Made by a program: the position numbers and the translations under genes
Shown here: one piece after another, positions 6,811 to 16,237 of the stretch
Numbering within the stretch: the first letter of the stretch is position 1
How the letters are laid out: each line of letters starts with the position of its first letter
Notes under the pieces: generated by a model
What the model was told of the DNA's origin: nothing
Database searches by the model: none
The model's input: only the letters and a program-made list of their open reading frames with translations
From: Vreelandella subterranea
GTDB taxonomy: Bacteria; Pseudomonadota; Gammaproteobacteria; Pseudomonadales; Halomonadaceae
DNA length: 64,000 nucleotides
Assembly (NCBI RefSeq): GCF_900111305.1
Contig: NZ_FOGS01000001.1
Location: 434,001-498,000 of the forward strand
Direction of reading: 5' to 3'

Positions 6811-7868
6811 TCCTGTTCGGGTGTTGCTTGAAGGCGTTCCAGCATGGCCACTAGCGCCTTGACCTGAACGCCTTCACGGGTATCGTGCATCGGAGCCAAC
6901 TGTGATGCTCCCTCGGCATAGCCCCACCAGTCCCAGCAGCCCTGCGGGTTCATCATGCTGCTTTCCGCCTGAGGATAAAGCACGACCTGCTGATGCAGCG
7001 CCGCCCAGTCATTGAGTCCGCTATGTCGTACAAAGGCATCCTCAATCGTGTTGACATTCATCTGGCAACCGTGGAGCGCCAACGTGACCTGGCACCCACC
7101 CTCCTCACAGCCTTTGGGTATATAGACAAAACCGCTATCGGCCAGCCCGGTCACCGCAAAGTCAGACTGATCAAAGGCGCTTAATTGACCCTGGCCTTCA
7201 TCATCCCTTGCGCGATCAGGGTACAGGAAGCGCAGCATGGCCTCAGCCACATCATCATCGCAGGCAAGCAGATAACTGCCGCCGCCTTGCTGACAGTCGC
7301 CCAGAGCTTGTGGAGGCGGCGCCTCACCGTCCAGGCTTACCGGCCAGCCATGGCCGGTATCTTCACGCCGAACGACGCGCAGCTGATCGGCATTGGCCAG
7401 CCATCGTTCCCACTGAGCCGCCAATAAATCGCCCAACTCAGGCTCCACGACATCGTCATCCTCGCCATGCCACAGAAACACCCTTAATTGACTGAGCGTT
7501 TCCCTTGGCCCTACCTGTCCTGCCGACTCGTAGCGGCGACGGCGATTTTCAAGCCTGTCGAGGGATGGCTCGCCGCCCGATGTCGTCATGCAGGTACTCA
7601 GCGCCCGGCTTAACGAACCTTCCGCACATCCCCAGGGGCCAGCCGCCAATGTGCCCACAGCCCTAAAGCGTTCCGGGAAGGCGACGACTAGCTGTGTTGC
7701 CATGTACCCGCCGGACGAAATACCCACGACGCTGACAGCGTTTTTATCGGCGCCCAGCGCGGCCAACGGCTCGGGCGCTGCCACAACAACCGTCGCCCCC
7801 TGCAAGCTACCGATAAACAGTAACCCACTGACCAGGCAGCGTGGGGATAAACGCGACGGTAAAGGCAT
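6807..7868 (-). CDS. exported PHB-depolymerase-type esterase (alpha/beta hydrolase)
   Basis: This 353-residue protein has a signal peptide (to about residue 31, AAPEPLAALGAD after it). The mature part has the catalytic-serine box GISSG (residues 49-53, Ser51), an acidic-residue candidate in LWHGEDDDVVEP, a DTGHGWP motif near a possible catalytic His, and the ALHGCQMN segment typical of poly(3-hydroxybutyrate) depolymerase family esterases. Halomonads store PHB, but a secreted or periplasmic enzyme like this would act on external short polyesters or other esters. Substrate unproven. The ATG follows the FKBP stop by three bases (GGAG upstream), so the two genes are probably cotranscribed. Confidence 0.8.
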   Translation of the reverse strand: MPLPSRLSPRCLVSGLLFIGSLQGATVVVAAPEPLAALGADKNAVSVVGISSGGYMATQLVVAFPERFRAVGTLAAGPWGCAEGSLSRALSTCMTTSGGEPSLDRLENRRRRYESAGQVGPRETLSQLRVFLWHGEDDDVVEPELGDLLAAQWERWLANADQLRVVRREDTGHGWPVSLDGEAPPPQALGDCQQGGGSYLLACDDDVAEAMLRFLYPDRARDDEGQGQLSAFDQSDFAVTGLADSGFVYIPKGCEEGGCQVTLALHGCQMNVNTIEDAFVRHSGLNDWAALHQQVVLYPQAESSMMNPQGCWDWWGYAEGASQLAPMHDTREGVQVKALVAMLERLQATPEQD

Positions 7869-7871
7869 CAC

Positions 7872-8552
7872 TTACTCCACGTCCAGCAGTTCGACCCGGA
7901 AAGTGAGCATCTCGTTGGGACCAATCGGGCCCTGGCCGCTTTCACCGTAAGCCAGGTCAGCAGGGATATACAGTATCCAGCTGTCGCCCACACGCATTGC
8001 CTGCAGAGCTTCTTGCCAGCCTTGGATGACCTGGTTGACCTGGAAGCTGACCGACTCGCCGCGTTCGAAGGAGCTATCAAACACCGTGCCGTCCAGCAGC
8101 ATGCCTTCGTAATTCACCTCGACGGTATCTTCAGGGCCGGGCGACTCGCCATCACCAGACTCAAGCACTTCATACTGAAGCCCCGAATCGGTGACGATTA
8201 CTTCATCGCGCTCGGCGTTTTCAGCCAAGTAAGCAGCACCGGCTTCACGGTTTGCTTCACTGGCTTGCGCGGCTTCGGCTTCGCGGGCCGCCATGGATTG
8301 CTCCTGAAAAGCCATCAATGCTTCGCTCATTTGCGCCTCATCGAGCGCCAGATCGTTACCTTCAAACACATCGCGTATGCCGTCGGTAAAGGCATCGATA
8401 TCCAGGTCTTCGACATCGGCCTGAATGCTTTCACCCAGCGTAACACCCAAGCTATAAGCCAATCGCTCTTCTTGTGTTTCCGGCGCGGCAGCGGCCAAGG
8501 GAGCCACCAGTAGTAAGCTAACCAGTGCCGTTGAGGAAATCGCTACTTTCAT
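7872..8552 (-). CDS. FKBP-type peptidyl-prolyl isomerase, Mip/FklB type
   Basis: This 226-residue exported protein has a signal peptide at residues 1-22. An alpha-helical dimerisation domain (FKBP_N, about 25-115: EERLAYSLGVTLGESI) follows, then a C-terminal FKBP domain (about 120-226). The domain carries VEVNYEGMLLDGTVFDSS, VIQGWQEAL, WILYIPADLAYGE and the terminal FRVELLDVE. It is a periplasmic folding catalyst. The ATG at 8552 gives a clean signal peptide and has AGGTG upstream. The longer frame has no family similarity. It is followed directly by the esterase gene. Confidence 0.92.
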   Translation of the reverse strand: MKVAISSTALVSLLLVAPLAAAAPETQEERLAYSLGVTLGESIQADVEDLDIDAFTDGIRDVFEGNDLALDEAQMSEALMAFQEQSMAAREAEAAQASEANREAGAAYLAENAERDEVIVTDSGLQYEVLESGDGESPGPEDTVEVNYEGMLLDGTVFDSSFERGESVSFQVNQVIQGWQEALQAMRVGDSWILYIPADLAYGESGQGPIGPNEMLTFRVELLDVE

Positions 8553-8627
8553 AGAACACCTTTTTTGTGGTGCAAAGCACCGTGATGAGGGTAATTGATG
8601 CGTACTGAAAGGACAGTTAAAAGAGTA

Positions 8628-8669
8628 ACACCCGCCGCCCCAGGCTGCATCTGCCGAGGCGGCGGGTGT
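8628..8669 (-). terminator. Rho-independent terminator after teaD
   Basis: A perfect 12-bp stem (ACACCCGCCGCC / GGCGGCGGGTGT) encloses an 18-base loop. On the minus strand it is followed by TTACTCTTTT. It lies 33 bases after the teaD stop and ends the teaBCD transcript before the FKBP gene. Confidence 0.8.
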
Positions 8670-8701
8670 CAGGGGCTGTTGACGTTTGCGGGAAGGTGCG
8701 T

Positions 8702-9145
8702 TCAAACCACCATGGTGGGGCAGTGCGATGAGCCTGCCACTCGCTGGGAAACACTGCCCAGCAGCAGGTTTTTATCGCCGTTGGTGCCTTGGGCACCAAT
8801 GACGATCAGGTCACACTCACGTTTGCGGGCAAAGCGAACGATGGTGCGCGAGGGTCGGCCTCCCTTGACGAAGGCCCGCACGCTCCCACTGTCAGTCCCC
8901 ATTTCTATCGCATGAGACTTGGCGTGTACCGCAATTTCCGTGGCGTACTCCTTCAACGCATCGTCAGGAATATCCAGCTTGCTGGGCCGTACCATGGAAA
9001 GCGACGCCTCGAGCAGGCTGTGGTGCTTGAACACACATAGCAGATAAAGCTCCGCGCCGGTCAGCATGTGCAGTCCTACGGCTTTCTCAAGCGCCTTGAG
9101 GGCGCCCTTGGAGCCATCCACCGGCACTAAAATGCGGTTGAACAT
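8702..9145 (-). CDS. teaD: universal stress protein of the ectoine transporter locus
   Basis: This 147-residue single-domain UspA protein begins [20 protein letters not shown]. The nucleotide-binding glycine motif is at the C-terminus ([33 protein letters not shown] region, G-2x-G-9x-GS). In Halomonas elongata the UspA gene attached to teaABC is teaD, an ATP-binding protein that restrains transporter activity. The same order and orientation here supports that name. It starts 21 bases after teaC, with TAAGGAG-like spacing (AAGGAGAACGCCA before ATG). Confidence 0.88.
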   Translation of the reverse strand: MFNRILVPVDGSKGALKALEKAVGLHMLTGAELYLLCVFKHHSLLEASLSMVRPSKLDIPDDALKEYATEIAVHAKSHAIEMGTDSGSVRAFVKGGRPSRTIVRFARKRECDLIVIGAQGTNGDKNLLLGSVSQRVAGSSHCPTMVV

Positions 9146-9166
9146 TGGCGTTCTCCTTGTGACGAC

Positions 9167-10450
9167 TTAGCGAAACGCTATATCGCGCAGGAACAGGGCA
9201 ATCTGCGGGAACATGATCAATAGCACGGCCGCCAGAATCAGCATAAAGATAAACGGCGGGGTACCCTTGATCACATCCCAATACGGGCGCTTGAAGATCG
9301 CAATAGCAGTAAAGATATCGCACCCGAAAGGCGGTGTCGCCGAGCCGATGGCCACCTGCAGGGTAATCAAGATCCCGACCAGCACCGGGTCCAGACCGGT
9401 GGAGGCAATTGCTGGCGCAAAGATGGGGGTCAGTACCAGGATGACCACAATCGGGTCGACAAACATGCACGCCACGAAGAACGCGATACAAATGGCAATC
9501 AGCACACCAGTTGGACCTGCTTCATTGACGCCCACTGTCTCAAGAATGGCCTGGGGGATTTGCGCAAACGAGATGATCCACGAAAAGCTGTTGCCCACGG
9601 CCACGAGAATAAATACCACGGCGGTAATCAAGCCCGTCGATTTGGCAATGGCATAAATATCGTTCACTTTCAGCGAGCGAAATACCAGGAACTCAAGAAA
9701 GACGGCATATAGCACACAGGCCGCAGCGGCTTCCGTCGGGCTGAAAATACCACCATAGATACCACCAACGATAATCACCGGAAAGCCTAACGGCCATAGC
9801 GCCATGCGCACGGCCCTGCCTCGTTCGCCCCAGCTGGCTTTCGGCTCGGTGGGCACGTTTTTCACCGTCGCATAAATCATGCTGTAGGCGGCGAACATCA
9901 TCAGGATCATGAAACCAGGTCCAATCCCGGCAATGAAAAGCTCACCGATGGAGGTACCCGAAATGACCCCGTAGATAATCATGCCGATACTCGGCGGGAT
10001 CAAAAAAGCAATATCGCTGGAGTTGATAATCAACGCCAGCGTGAAAGAGTCCGAATAGCCCGCTTTCAACATGCGGGGCCGCAGCGGCGAACCAACGGCC
10101 ACCACCGTCGCTTGCGTCGACCCCGACACCGCACCGAACAGCGTACATGAAGCGGCCGTGCTCACGGCCAGGCCGCCTTTCACATGGCCAATAAACGACA
10201 TGACCATGTCAATCAGCCGACTGGCCGATTGCCCCCGGGTCATGATATCGGCGGCCAGAATAAACATCGGCACCGCGATCAGCGATGCGGGTCGTATCCC
10301 TGCCATCATCTGCTGAATCAGGGTTTCCATCTGCCCCAGCCCGCTGAACATCATGTAAAAGCCAATGGCCGAGGCGGTGATCAACGGGATCATCATCGGA
10401 AAGCCCAGCAACAGCAGGACAATCATTGTGGTGACCATTATTGTCGTCAT
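9167..10450 (-). CDS. teaC: ectoine TRAP transporter large permease (DctM type)
   Basis: This 427-residue membrane protein of the TRAP DctM/SiaM family has about 12 transmembrane segments. Landmarks are GFPMMIPLITASAIG at the N-terminus, SGSTQATVVAVGSPLRPRM, SSDIAFLIPPSIGMIIYG, FSPTEAAAACVLYAVF and GSATPPFGCDIFTA near the end. It forms the sodium-coupled transport channel with teaB and receives ligand from teaA. It follows teaB by 30 bases and precedes teaD by 21, so teaBCD is one unit. Confidence 0.93.
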   Translation of the reverse strand: MTTIMVTTMIVLLLLGFPMMIPLITASAIGFYMMFSGLGQMETLIQQMMAGIRPASLIAVPMFILAADIMTRGQSASRLIDMVMSFIGHVKGGLAVSTAASCTLFGAVSGSTQATVVAVGSPLRPRMLKAGYSDSFTLALIINSSDIAFLIPPSIGMIIYGVISGTSIGELFIAGIGPGFMILMMFAAYSMIYATVKNVPTEPKASWGERGRAVRMALWPLGFPVIIVGGIYGGIFSPTEAAAACVLYAVFLEFLVFRSLKVNDIYAIAKSTGLITAVVFILVAVGNSFSWIISFAQIPQAILETVGVNEAGPTGVLIAICIAFFVACMFVDPIVVILVLTPIFAPAIASTGLDPVLVGILITLQVAIGSATPPFGCDIFTAIAIFKRPYWDVIKGTPPFIFMLILAAVLLIMFPQIALFLRDIAFR

Positions 10451-10480
10451 AGCGGTTCCCCTAGGCAGCTGTGCCCTGCG

Positions 10481-11059
10481 TTAGACTTCCGTTTCGGTAT
10501 CTTTATAGCCATCCACCACCCCGGTGGAGAGGTACACATCCCGGGAGGTCATGTTTTTAATTGCCGTTAGCAGGTATTGAATGCCGGTAATCAAAAAGCC
10601 CATCGGCACCCACAGGTAAATAATCCAGATGGGTAGCCCCAAGGATGGCAGCACGCGCCCTTTGCTATACAAATCGAGGATGTAGAACACCGAGTAGTAA
10701 AGCAAAAAGAACATGACCATCGAGGTAAACAAGGCAATGACGATCATCAACACCTTTCGACCACCGGTAGGGAGAGCATCGTAGATGGCCGACATGCGTA
10801 TATGCCGCCCGTGCCGGGCAGCATAGCCAATACCGGCAAAGGTGATCATGATAATCAGGATGCGGTTGAGCTCACCCGAAAACATGATGCTATTACCAAA
10901 CACAAAGCGTGAAACCACGTTAGTAACGGTGTTCAACGCCATTAGCAGTACGCCAAGCGCCAGAATTACCGATTCGATTTTACTGATAGCGGTATCCAAT
11001 AAGCCGAGGACACCGGGCAAACTAGAACGGTAATTTTTCTCGGTTTCTTCATCGGTCAT
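10481..11059 (-). CDS. teaB: ectoine TRAP transporter small permease (DctQ type)
   Basis: This 192-residue protein has four transmembrane segments and the DctQ signature. Family features are the polar-helix motif in [31 protein letters not shown] and the late [12 protein letters not shown]. It pairs with TeaC in the membrane. The ATG lies 262 bases downstream of teaA, with a terminator-like hairpin in between, so its level is probably lower than that of the binding protein. Confidence 0.9.
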   Translation of the reverse strand: MTDEETEKNYRSSLPGVLGLLDTAISKIESVILALGVLLMALNTVTNVVSRFVFGNSIMFSGELNRILIIMITFAGIGYAARHGRHIRMSAIYDALPTGGRKVLMIVIALFTSMVMFFLLYYSVFYILDLYSKGRVLPSLGLPIWIIYLWVPMGFLITGIQYLLTAIKNMTSRDVYLSTGVVDGYKDTETEV

Positions 11060-11255
11060 GGCCGGACTCCTCTAATCACAGCAGCTTTGTAAACTGCCGA
11101 CGTCACGTTTGCACACCGGTCCAAATATTGGGTGTCGATTACCCCATTCACAGCCTACACTGGTAGCCTAACGGTAACCCAACGTTACTGGTTCAACGCT
11201 AGATGAACGAATGTTTTTCAGCCTAACAAATTGATATTGCGATTAATCATATGAA

Positions 11256-11282
11256 AAAGGGGCAGCCGCTGGCCGCCCCTTT
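11256..11282 (-). terminator. intra-operon terminator or attenuator between teaA and teaB
   Basis: On the minus strand AAAGGGGC and GCCCCTTT form an 8-bp stem with an 11-base loop, followed by five T. It stands 39 bases after the teaA stop. Partial termination here would make more binding protein than permease, the usual need in TRAP systems. No separate teaB promoter is obvious in the remaining 200 bases. Confidence 0.65.
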
Positions 11283-11320
11283 GGTCCTTCAGTTGCAGCA
11301 CCTTGTGTGGCGAGGGCTGC

Positions 11321-12340
11321 TTATTCGTCTTCAGTTACCGCTTCGAGATCGGCCTTGAACTGATTGAGCAGCTCTTCGCCACGCTCACCGGTCATTTCCA
11401 GGAACTCTTCCTCAACCTGAGGCGCACGCTCACGGAAGGCCTGAATCTGTTCTTCATTCAGACGTGTAACGGTGACCTCGTCGGAGGCTTCCTGGATTTT
11501 CGCGAGCGATTCCTCGGCCAAGCCTTGGATGTGCTCGATGGTGTGATCGTAAGCCACTTGAGAGGCTTCCTGCACCAGTTGCTGATCTTCCTCTGACAGG
11601 CCTTCATAGAAATCTTGGTTGGCCATCATTGCAGTGGTGAACCAGCCGTGACCGGTAAAGGTCAGGTGCGGAGACACTTCATAAAGACCGCCGGACTCGA
11701 TCCAGAAGATCGGGTTTTCTTGACCGTCGATAACGCCGGTCTGCAGGCCACCGTAGACTTCACCCCAGGGCAGCGGCGTTGGCGTAGCCCCGAATGCGTC
11801 GTAGGTTTCCGACAGCAGCGGGTTGGTCATGGTACGGATTTTCTTGTTGTTCAACCCCTCGGGAGAGGTGAACGGCTCGTCGGTCGTGACGACCATCTCG
11901 CCTTCCGGATACATTTTCAACAACTCTAGGCCTTGTTCGGCGTAAAGCTCCGGAAACATCTCGTTGATGGCTCTGCTCTCGGCGAAGAACTCAAGCACGG
12001 TTTCTTCGTCAGTGGGAAGCAGGTAAGGGATGAAGAAAATCTGTGCTTCGGGAATGAGCGAGCCGGTGAAGCCCGGCGACTGGTTGACGAACTGGAGAAT
12101 ACCGTTCTGGGTCTGCTCCATGATGTCGTCGGACTCGCCAAGCTCGCCAAAGCGATAAACCTGGACGGTATGATCGGAGTTGTCCTCGATGTGCTCTTTG
12201 AATGCAAAGGCGAAAACGTCCTGAACGTCGCCTTCATATTCTTCGTGCGCGTAACGCCAGTTGTCAGCCTGAGCGACGCCCGACATACCAACCAACAGTG
12301 CACTGACGCTCGCCGTCGTTACTAACTTGCTTGCCTTCAT
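11321..12340 (-). CDS. teaA: ectoine/hydroxyectoine TRAP binding protein
   Basis: This 339-residue periplasmic receptor has a signal peptide ending at AQA-D (residues 1-25). The mature N-terminus DNWRYAHEEYEGDVQDVFA and the segments EQTQNGILQFVNQSPGF, NKKIRTMTNPLLSETY and GLQTGVIDGQENPIFWI follow, as I remember them, Halomonas elongata TeaA nearly residue for residue. That protein binds ectoine and hydroxyectoine and feeds TeaBC, recovering leaked or external compatible solute under salt stress. The ATG at 12340 has AAGGGGAA upstream, and a 40-codon extension before it is not part of the family. Confidence 0.95.
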   Translation of the reverse strand: MKASKLVTTASVSALLVGMSGVAQADNWRYAHEEYEGDVQDVFAFAFKEHIEDNSDHTVQVYRFGELGESDDIMEQTQNGILQFVNQSPGFTGSLIPEAQIFFIPYLLPTDEETVLEFFAESRAINEMFPELYAEQGLELLKMYPEGEMVVTTDEPFTSPEGLNNKKIRTMTNPLLSETYDAFGATPTPLPWGEVYGGLQTGVIDGQENPIFWIESGGLYEVSPHLTFTGHGWFTTAMMANQDFYEGLSEEDQQLVQEASQVAYDHTIEHIQGLAEESLAKIQEASDEVTVTRLNEEQIQAFRERAPQVEEEFLEMTGERGEELLNQFKADLEAVTEDE

Positions 12341-12472
12341 GCGGTGTTCCCCTTGCAGTGGTAAGCGCGCTGTACGAGTGCGCAGGAATCTGCTTTGATC
12401 GGCGCGTCTCGCAACGCGCAGTGTCATTGACCATTGTGCAATCGCTGAATGGCGCTGCACATCTCCGAGGCC

Positions 12473-12491
12473 GAATAACAGTCAGTTATTC
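12473..12491. promoter_or_regulatory. inverted repeat upstream of teaA
   Basis: GAATAAC and GTTATTC are perfect 7-base arms around five bases, in the 171-base space between the TIGR02444 gene and teaA. teaABC is known to be osmoregulated in H. elongata, but no operator is known to me. This is a candidate site only. The stem is AT-rich and is not a convincing terminator. Confidence 0.3.
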
Positions 12492-12511
12492 AAAAGCAGC
12501 TAATTTTCAGG

Positions 12512-13099
12512 CTAGCGCGCTCGTCGTAAGGGGTCAAGTTGCTGACCTAGCACGTTAAAGGCGTTTTCAAGGGCCTCGCGGGCTTTATACTCATAACCGT
12601 CCAGCACCAAACCCTGCGGCAATAAGACATGTTCTTGCAGCCATCTTCCCGCATCGTGCGAGTTGGCTGGCATATTTTTCAGGCGCGTTGAGGCCTGCTC
12701 GTGGTCCCATGCCCACCATTGCCAACGTTGAAGGTTTTCACGCTCGGCGAGCAGCTCAGCCTGCTTGACCCGCTCACGCAGGGTGGAGACGGTCTCGCTG
12801 GGGGCATCGTGATGCTTTAAATCGCGCCGGAGCCCGCGCAGCACCTCTGTCACTCCCGCCTGCCAATCACGGCGCGCCTGGCGCTGAGCGGCAAGCGCTT
12901 CGGGTAACGCCTCGAGTCCATGCACATACAGCCAGCCATGAAACAACAGCTCGCAGACATCCACACCGGCATGGTCCTGTAGCGTCAGGCATGACGGCTC
13001 GACGCCGGGGCGACTATAAAAGGTTAGCGCGAAATCCCACAGCGGTGTCTGCTGAAGCGCCGCGAATCGGGTAGAATCAAGCGCCATAGAATCTGGCAT
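12512..13099 (-). CDS. TIGR02444 family protein of unknown function
   Basis: This soluble protein has 195 residues and no signal peptide. The LWDFALTFYSRPGVEPSCLTLQD opening, the CELLFHGWLYVHG segment and the W-rich RQARRDWQ stretch match what I recall of the TIGR02444 (DUF2390) family of gammaproteobacteria. That family usually lies beside the yheS-type ABC-F gene, as it does here. No biochemical role is known to me. The start is uncertain: ATG at 13099 or 13087, neither with a clear Shine-Dalgarno sequence. The gene is divergent from yheS with only about 30 bases between them. Confidence 0.75.
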   Translation of the reverse strand: MPDSMALDSTRFAALQQTPLWDFALTFYSRPGVEPSCLTLQDHAGVDVCELLFHGWLYVHGLEALPEALAAQRQARRDWQAGVTEVLRGLRRDLKHHDAPSETVSTLRERVKQAELLAERENLQRWQWWAWDHEQASTRLKNMPANSHDAGRWLQEHVLLPQGLVLDGYEYKAREALENAFNVLGQQLDPLRRAR

Positions 13100-13128
13100 T
13101 GTATGCCCCATCTTATTCGGGAGAACGC

Positions 13129-15075
13129 ATGATCGCACTGCGCCAAGTCGCTCTGCAACGCGGCACGCAAACACTACTCGACAACGCCGACCTCACCCTC
13201 CACGACGGGGTGAAAGCGGGGATCATCGGGGCTAACGGTGCAGGCAAATCAAGCCTCTTTAAGCTGCTGCTGGGCGAACTCGGCCCGGACCAGGGCGACG
13301 TTGAACTGAGCGGCGGACAGCGTATCGCGCATATGGCCCAGGAAGTCGAGGCGCTGGACCGGCCGATTATCGAGTATGTGATGGATGGCGACATCGCCCT
13401 TCGCCAGGCTGAAGCGGATCTGCAGGCCGCCCGTGACGCGGGTCAAGCCCACCGGGAGGCTGAACTGCACGGTTTGATTGAAACCCTCGACGGCTATCGC
13501 GCCGAGTCCCGCGCGGCGCAACTGCTGGTCGGGCTCGGCTTTATTCAGGCCGACCTCGACCGGCCGCTGTCGGCGTTTTCCGGGGGCTGGCGGATGCGCG
13601 TCAACCTGGCTCGCACCCTGTTCATGCCCTCCGACCTGCTACTGCTGGATGAGCCCACCAACCACCTGGACCTTGATGCACTGCTGTGGCTGGAGCAGTG
13701 GCTTACCCGCTACCCCGGCACCTTGCTGTTGATTTCCCACGACCGCGATTTCCTGGATGCCGTATGCGACCACATTGTGCATATGCATCACCAGACGCTG
13801 GAACTTTACCGCGGCAACTACTCGCTTTTTGAGCGCACCCGCGCCGAAAAGCTCGCCCTCCAGCGTGCCGAAGCCGCCAAGCAGCAGGCACGACGCGAGG
13901 AAATCGAGCGCTTTATCGCGCGCTTCCGCGCCCAGGCCACCAAGGCCAAGCAGGCCCAAAGCCGCGTCAAGATGCTGGAACGCATGGAAGATATTGCGGT
14001 TGCCCATGTCGACTCACCCTTCCATTTCACCCTGCCCGCCTCGGATAAAACCTCGCATCCGCTGCTGGTGCTCGACCAGGCCACGCTGGGTTATCGCGGC
14101 GATGCGGGCGATATCGTCCAGCTGGACAAGGTCAATGTTACCCTGCTGCCGGGTAGCCGGATCGGCCTGTTAGGTCCCAACGGGGCGGGTAAGTCAACGC
14201 TGATCAAATCGCTCACCGGCGAACTCGACCTGTTAAACGGCAAGCGGGTGCCCGGCGAGCACTTGGCGATTGGCTACTTTGCCCAGCATCAGCTGGAAGG
14301 GCTCGACGTGACGACCACGCCGTTTGTGCATGTGCAGCGGCTATCGCCCACCGCCAGTGACCAGGAAATCCGCAATTTCCTGGGCGGGTTTGGCTTTAAA
14401 GGCGACGACGCTTTCGGCCAGGTGGGCACCTTTTCAGGTGGCGAGAAGGCCCGTTTGGCGCTGGCCCTGGTGGCGTGGCAAAAGCCCAATCTGTTGCTGC
14501 TGGATGAGCCCACCAACCACCTGGACCTGGAAATGCGCGAGGCCCTCACCCAGGCGTTGGCCAGTTTCGAAGGCACCGTCATTCTGGTATCTCACGACCG
14601 CCACCTGCTGCGCGCCACGGTAGATGAGTTCTGGCGGGTCGCCGATCACCGGGTCGAGCCCTTCGACGGCGACCTGGACGACTACCGGGCTTGGCTCAAG
14701 GCGCGCCTTGAAGAAAGCCGCCGCGATAATCGCAACGAGAAAAACGAACGCCAGGCCCAACAGCCCAGTGGCGATCGCAAGGCCGCTCGCAAGGCAGCCG
14801 CCGAATTACGTGAGAAACTGCGTCCACTCAAAAAGCAGCGCGACCAGGCGGAAAAGGCGATGGAAAAGACCCAGCAGTCACTGGAAAAGGTCGAGGAAAT
14901 ACTGGCCGACCCTGAACTTTACACCGACAGCGCCCGCAAGGCTGAACTGACCGATGCCCTGGCCCGCCAGGCTGATATCAAGGCGCGCCTGAACGACGCC
15001 GAAGCCGAGTGGCTGGCCGCCGAAGAGGCACTGGAAGCCATGGAAGCTGAGCTAGTGGCCAACGAGAATGCCTGA
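13129..15075 (+). CDS. yheS: ABC-F family ATPase YheS
   Basis: This 648-residue soluble protein has two ATP-binding cassettes joined by a charged linker and ends in a coiled coil (about 540-645). Cassette 1 has GANGAGKS (34-41), FSGGWRMRVNLA and LLLDEPTNHLDLDAL. Cassette 2 has GPNGAGKST (about 349-357), FSGGEKARLALALV and a second LLLDEPTNHLDLEM. Membrane segments are absent, as in all ABC-F proteins, which act on the ribosome. The match along the length is to Escherichia coli YheS rather than Uup or EttA (for example QAQSRVKMLERME and YFAQHQLEGL). The ATG has GGGAGAACGC before it. Confidence 0.93.
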   Translation: MIALRQVALQRGTQTLLDNADLTLHDGVKAGIIGANGAGKSSLFKLLLGELGPDQGDVELSGGQRIAHMAQEVEALDRPIIEYVMDGDIALRQAEADLQAARDAGQAHREAELHGLIETLDGYRAESRAAQLLVGLGFIQADLDRPLSAFSGGWRMRVNLARTLFMPSDLLLLDEPTNHLDLDALLWLEQWLTRYPGTLLLISHDRDFLDAVCDHIVHMHHQTLELYRGNYSLFERTRAEKLALQRAEAAKQQARREEIERFIARFRAQATKAKQAQSRVKMLERMEDIAVAHVDSPFHFTLPASDKTSHPLLVLDQATLGYRGDAGDIVQLDKVNVTLLPGSRIGLLGPNGAGKSTLIKSLTGELDLLNGKRVPGEHLAIGYFAQHQLEGLDVTTTPFVHVQRLSPTASDQEIRNFLGGFGFKGDDAFGQVGTFSGGEKARLALALVAWQKPNLLLLDEPTNHLDLEMREALTQALASFEGTVILVSHDRHLLRATVDEFWRVADHRVEPFDGDLDDYRAWLKARLEESRRDNRNEKNERQAQQPSGDRKAARKAAAELREKLRPLKKQRDQAEKAMEKTQQSLEKVEEILADPELYTDSARKAELTDALARQADIKARLNDAEAEWLAAEEALEAMEAELVANENA

Positions 15076-15083
15076 AGACCCGC

Positions 15084-15521
15084 TCAACTCTCCAGCAGAA
15101 AGGTCACCGGCCCGTCGTTCACCAGCGATACCTGCATATTGCCGCCAAACTCGCCGGTGGCAACGTCCTGCCAGGCGGATTGCGCCTGGGTCACCAGGTA
15201 ATTAAACAGCTGCTCGCCTTCATCAGGGGGCGCGGCGCTTGAAAAGCTGGGTCTCAGGCCTTTATGGGTATCAGCGGCCAGCGTGAATTGCGATACCAGC
15301 AGCAGGCCGCCCTCGGCCTGCTGCACATTCAGGTTCATCTTGCCGTCCGCATCGCTGAACACGCGGTAATTCAGCAGCTTGTGCAACAGTTTGTCGGCAT
15401 CCGCCTGGCTATCGCCTTTTTCGACCCCCACCAATGCCAATAGCCCGTGGTCAATGGCACCCACGGTATGGCCTTCGACGTCAACGCTTGCCCGGGTTAC
15501 CCGCTGTATCAGTGCTTTCAC
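15084..15521 (-). CDS. dtd: D-aminoacyl-tRNA deacylase
   Basis: This 145-residue protein is the standard Dtd size. It hydrolyses D-aminoacyl-tRNA (and mischarged Gly-tRNA-Ala) in the cytoplasm. Signature elements are [17 protein letters not shown] at the start, the [17 protein letters not shown] active-site segment (SQxTL) and the trans-GP motif [11 protein letters not shown] at the C-terminus. It converges on yheS with eight bases between the stops. Confidence 0.95.
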   Translation of the reverse strand: MKALIQRVTRASVDVEGHTVGAIDHGLLALVGVEKGDSQADADKLLHKLLNYRVFSDADGKMNLNVQQAEGGLLLVSQFTLAADTHKGLRPSFSSAAPPDEGEQLFNYLVTQAQSAWQDVATGEFGGNMQVSLVNDGPVTFLLES

Positions 15522-15573
15522 GTTTATGCCTCACTCGCAAAAGCGCCAGTATAGCGTGCTTGCCAAGGCGTGA

Positions 15574-16167
15574 TTACCTACCGAGCAGCGCATCCCGGAA
15601 GTCATCACCCAGGGGGCGCTCGCCTAGCCAGATACCAAAGAGAGCGCTGGCCAGCCCCGTGTTTCCGCCCTCGAACAGCACCTCGCCATTCAGTGCCAAA
15701 CGCAGCGTATCGCCGTCCCAGCTCAACACATAGCGATCCTGTGGTTCGACATCCTGATAACGTTGGTTAAAGGCATTAACATCGGCCTCCAACTGCGAGT
15801 ACTCGTAGGCAGTCAGGTTTTTTTGCAGCGTTTCCGTGGTGGCGTCGGCAAACTCTTCAGCCTCGATATCATGGAAGTAGGCCAACTCAAGGCGGCGGGG
15901 TATATCGCTTTGTGGCCGGGGGTCAGTTTCGCCTTCTGCCTGGTAATACGCGCCGGCATAGGCAGTCCAGATCATGTAGGTAAAAACGCCGCTACCGACA
16001 AGCTCATAGCGTTGGCCATTCTCTTCCAGGGTTCGCTCAAAGCGCTCGCCCTTTTCGCTGACCGTCTGCGCCCATAGGCTTGAAGACCCAAAGAGCAGCA
16101 ATGCGCCAGCCAGCCATACACCAACACGATACCCGCAAGGCTTGAGAAAACCGTAATGTAACGACAT
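15574..16167 (-). CDS. exported chalcone-isomerase-like protein
   Basis: This 197-residue protein has a signal peptide ending near LWAQ-T (residue 34). The mature part (ELVGSGVFTYMIWTAYAGAYYQ, LELAYFHDIEAEEFADATTETL, then NTGLASALFGIWLGERPL) has the chalcone isomerase-like fold signature common in gammaproteobacterial periplasmic proteins. These are not known to make flavonoids, and some bind fatty acids. Role unknown. The ATG has AGAGGTG upstream. The gene is 52 bases after dtd start on the same strand. Confidence 0.75.
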   Translation of the reverse strand: MSLHYGFLKPCGYRVGVWLAGALLLFGSSSLWAQTVSEKGERFERTLEENGQRYELVGSGVFTYMIWTAYAGAYYQAEGETDPRPQSDIPRRLELAYFHDIEAEEFADATTETLQKNLTAYEYSQLEADVNAFNQRYQDVEPQDRYVLSWDGDTLRLALNGEVLFEGGNTGLASALFGIWLGERPLGDDFRDALLGR

Positions 16168-16237
16168 AGCAAGGCACCTCTTATTATTACAAGACAGTAC
16201 CTTTACTACATAAAAACTAAATAAAAGTTCCGTATAA

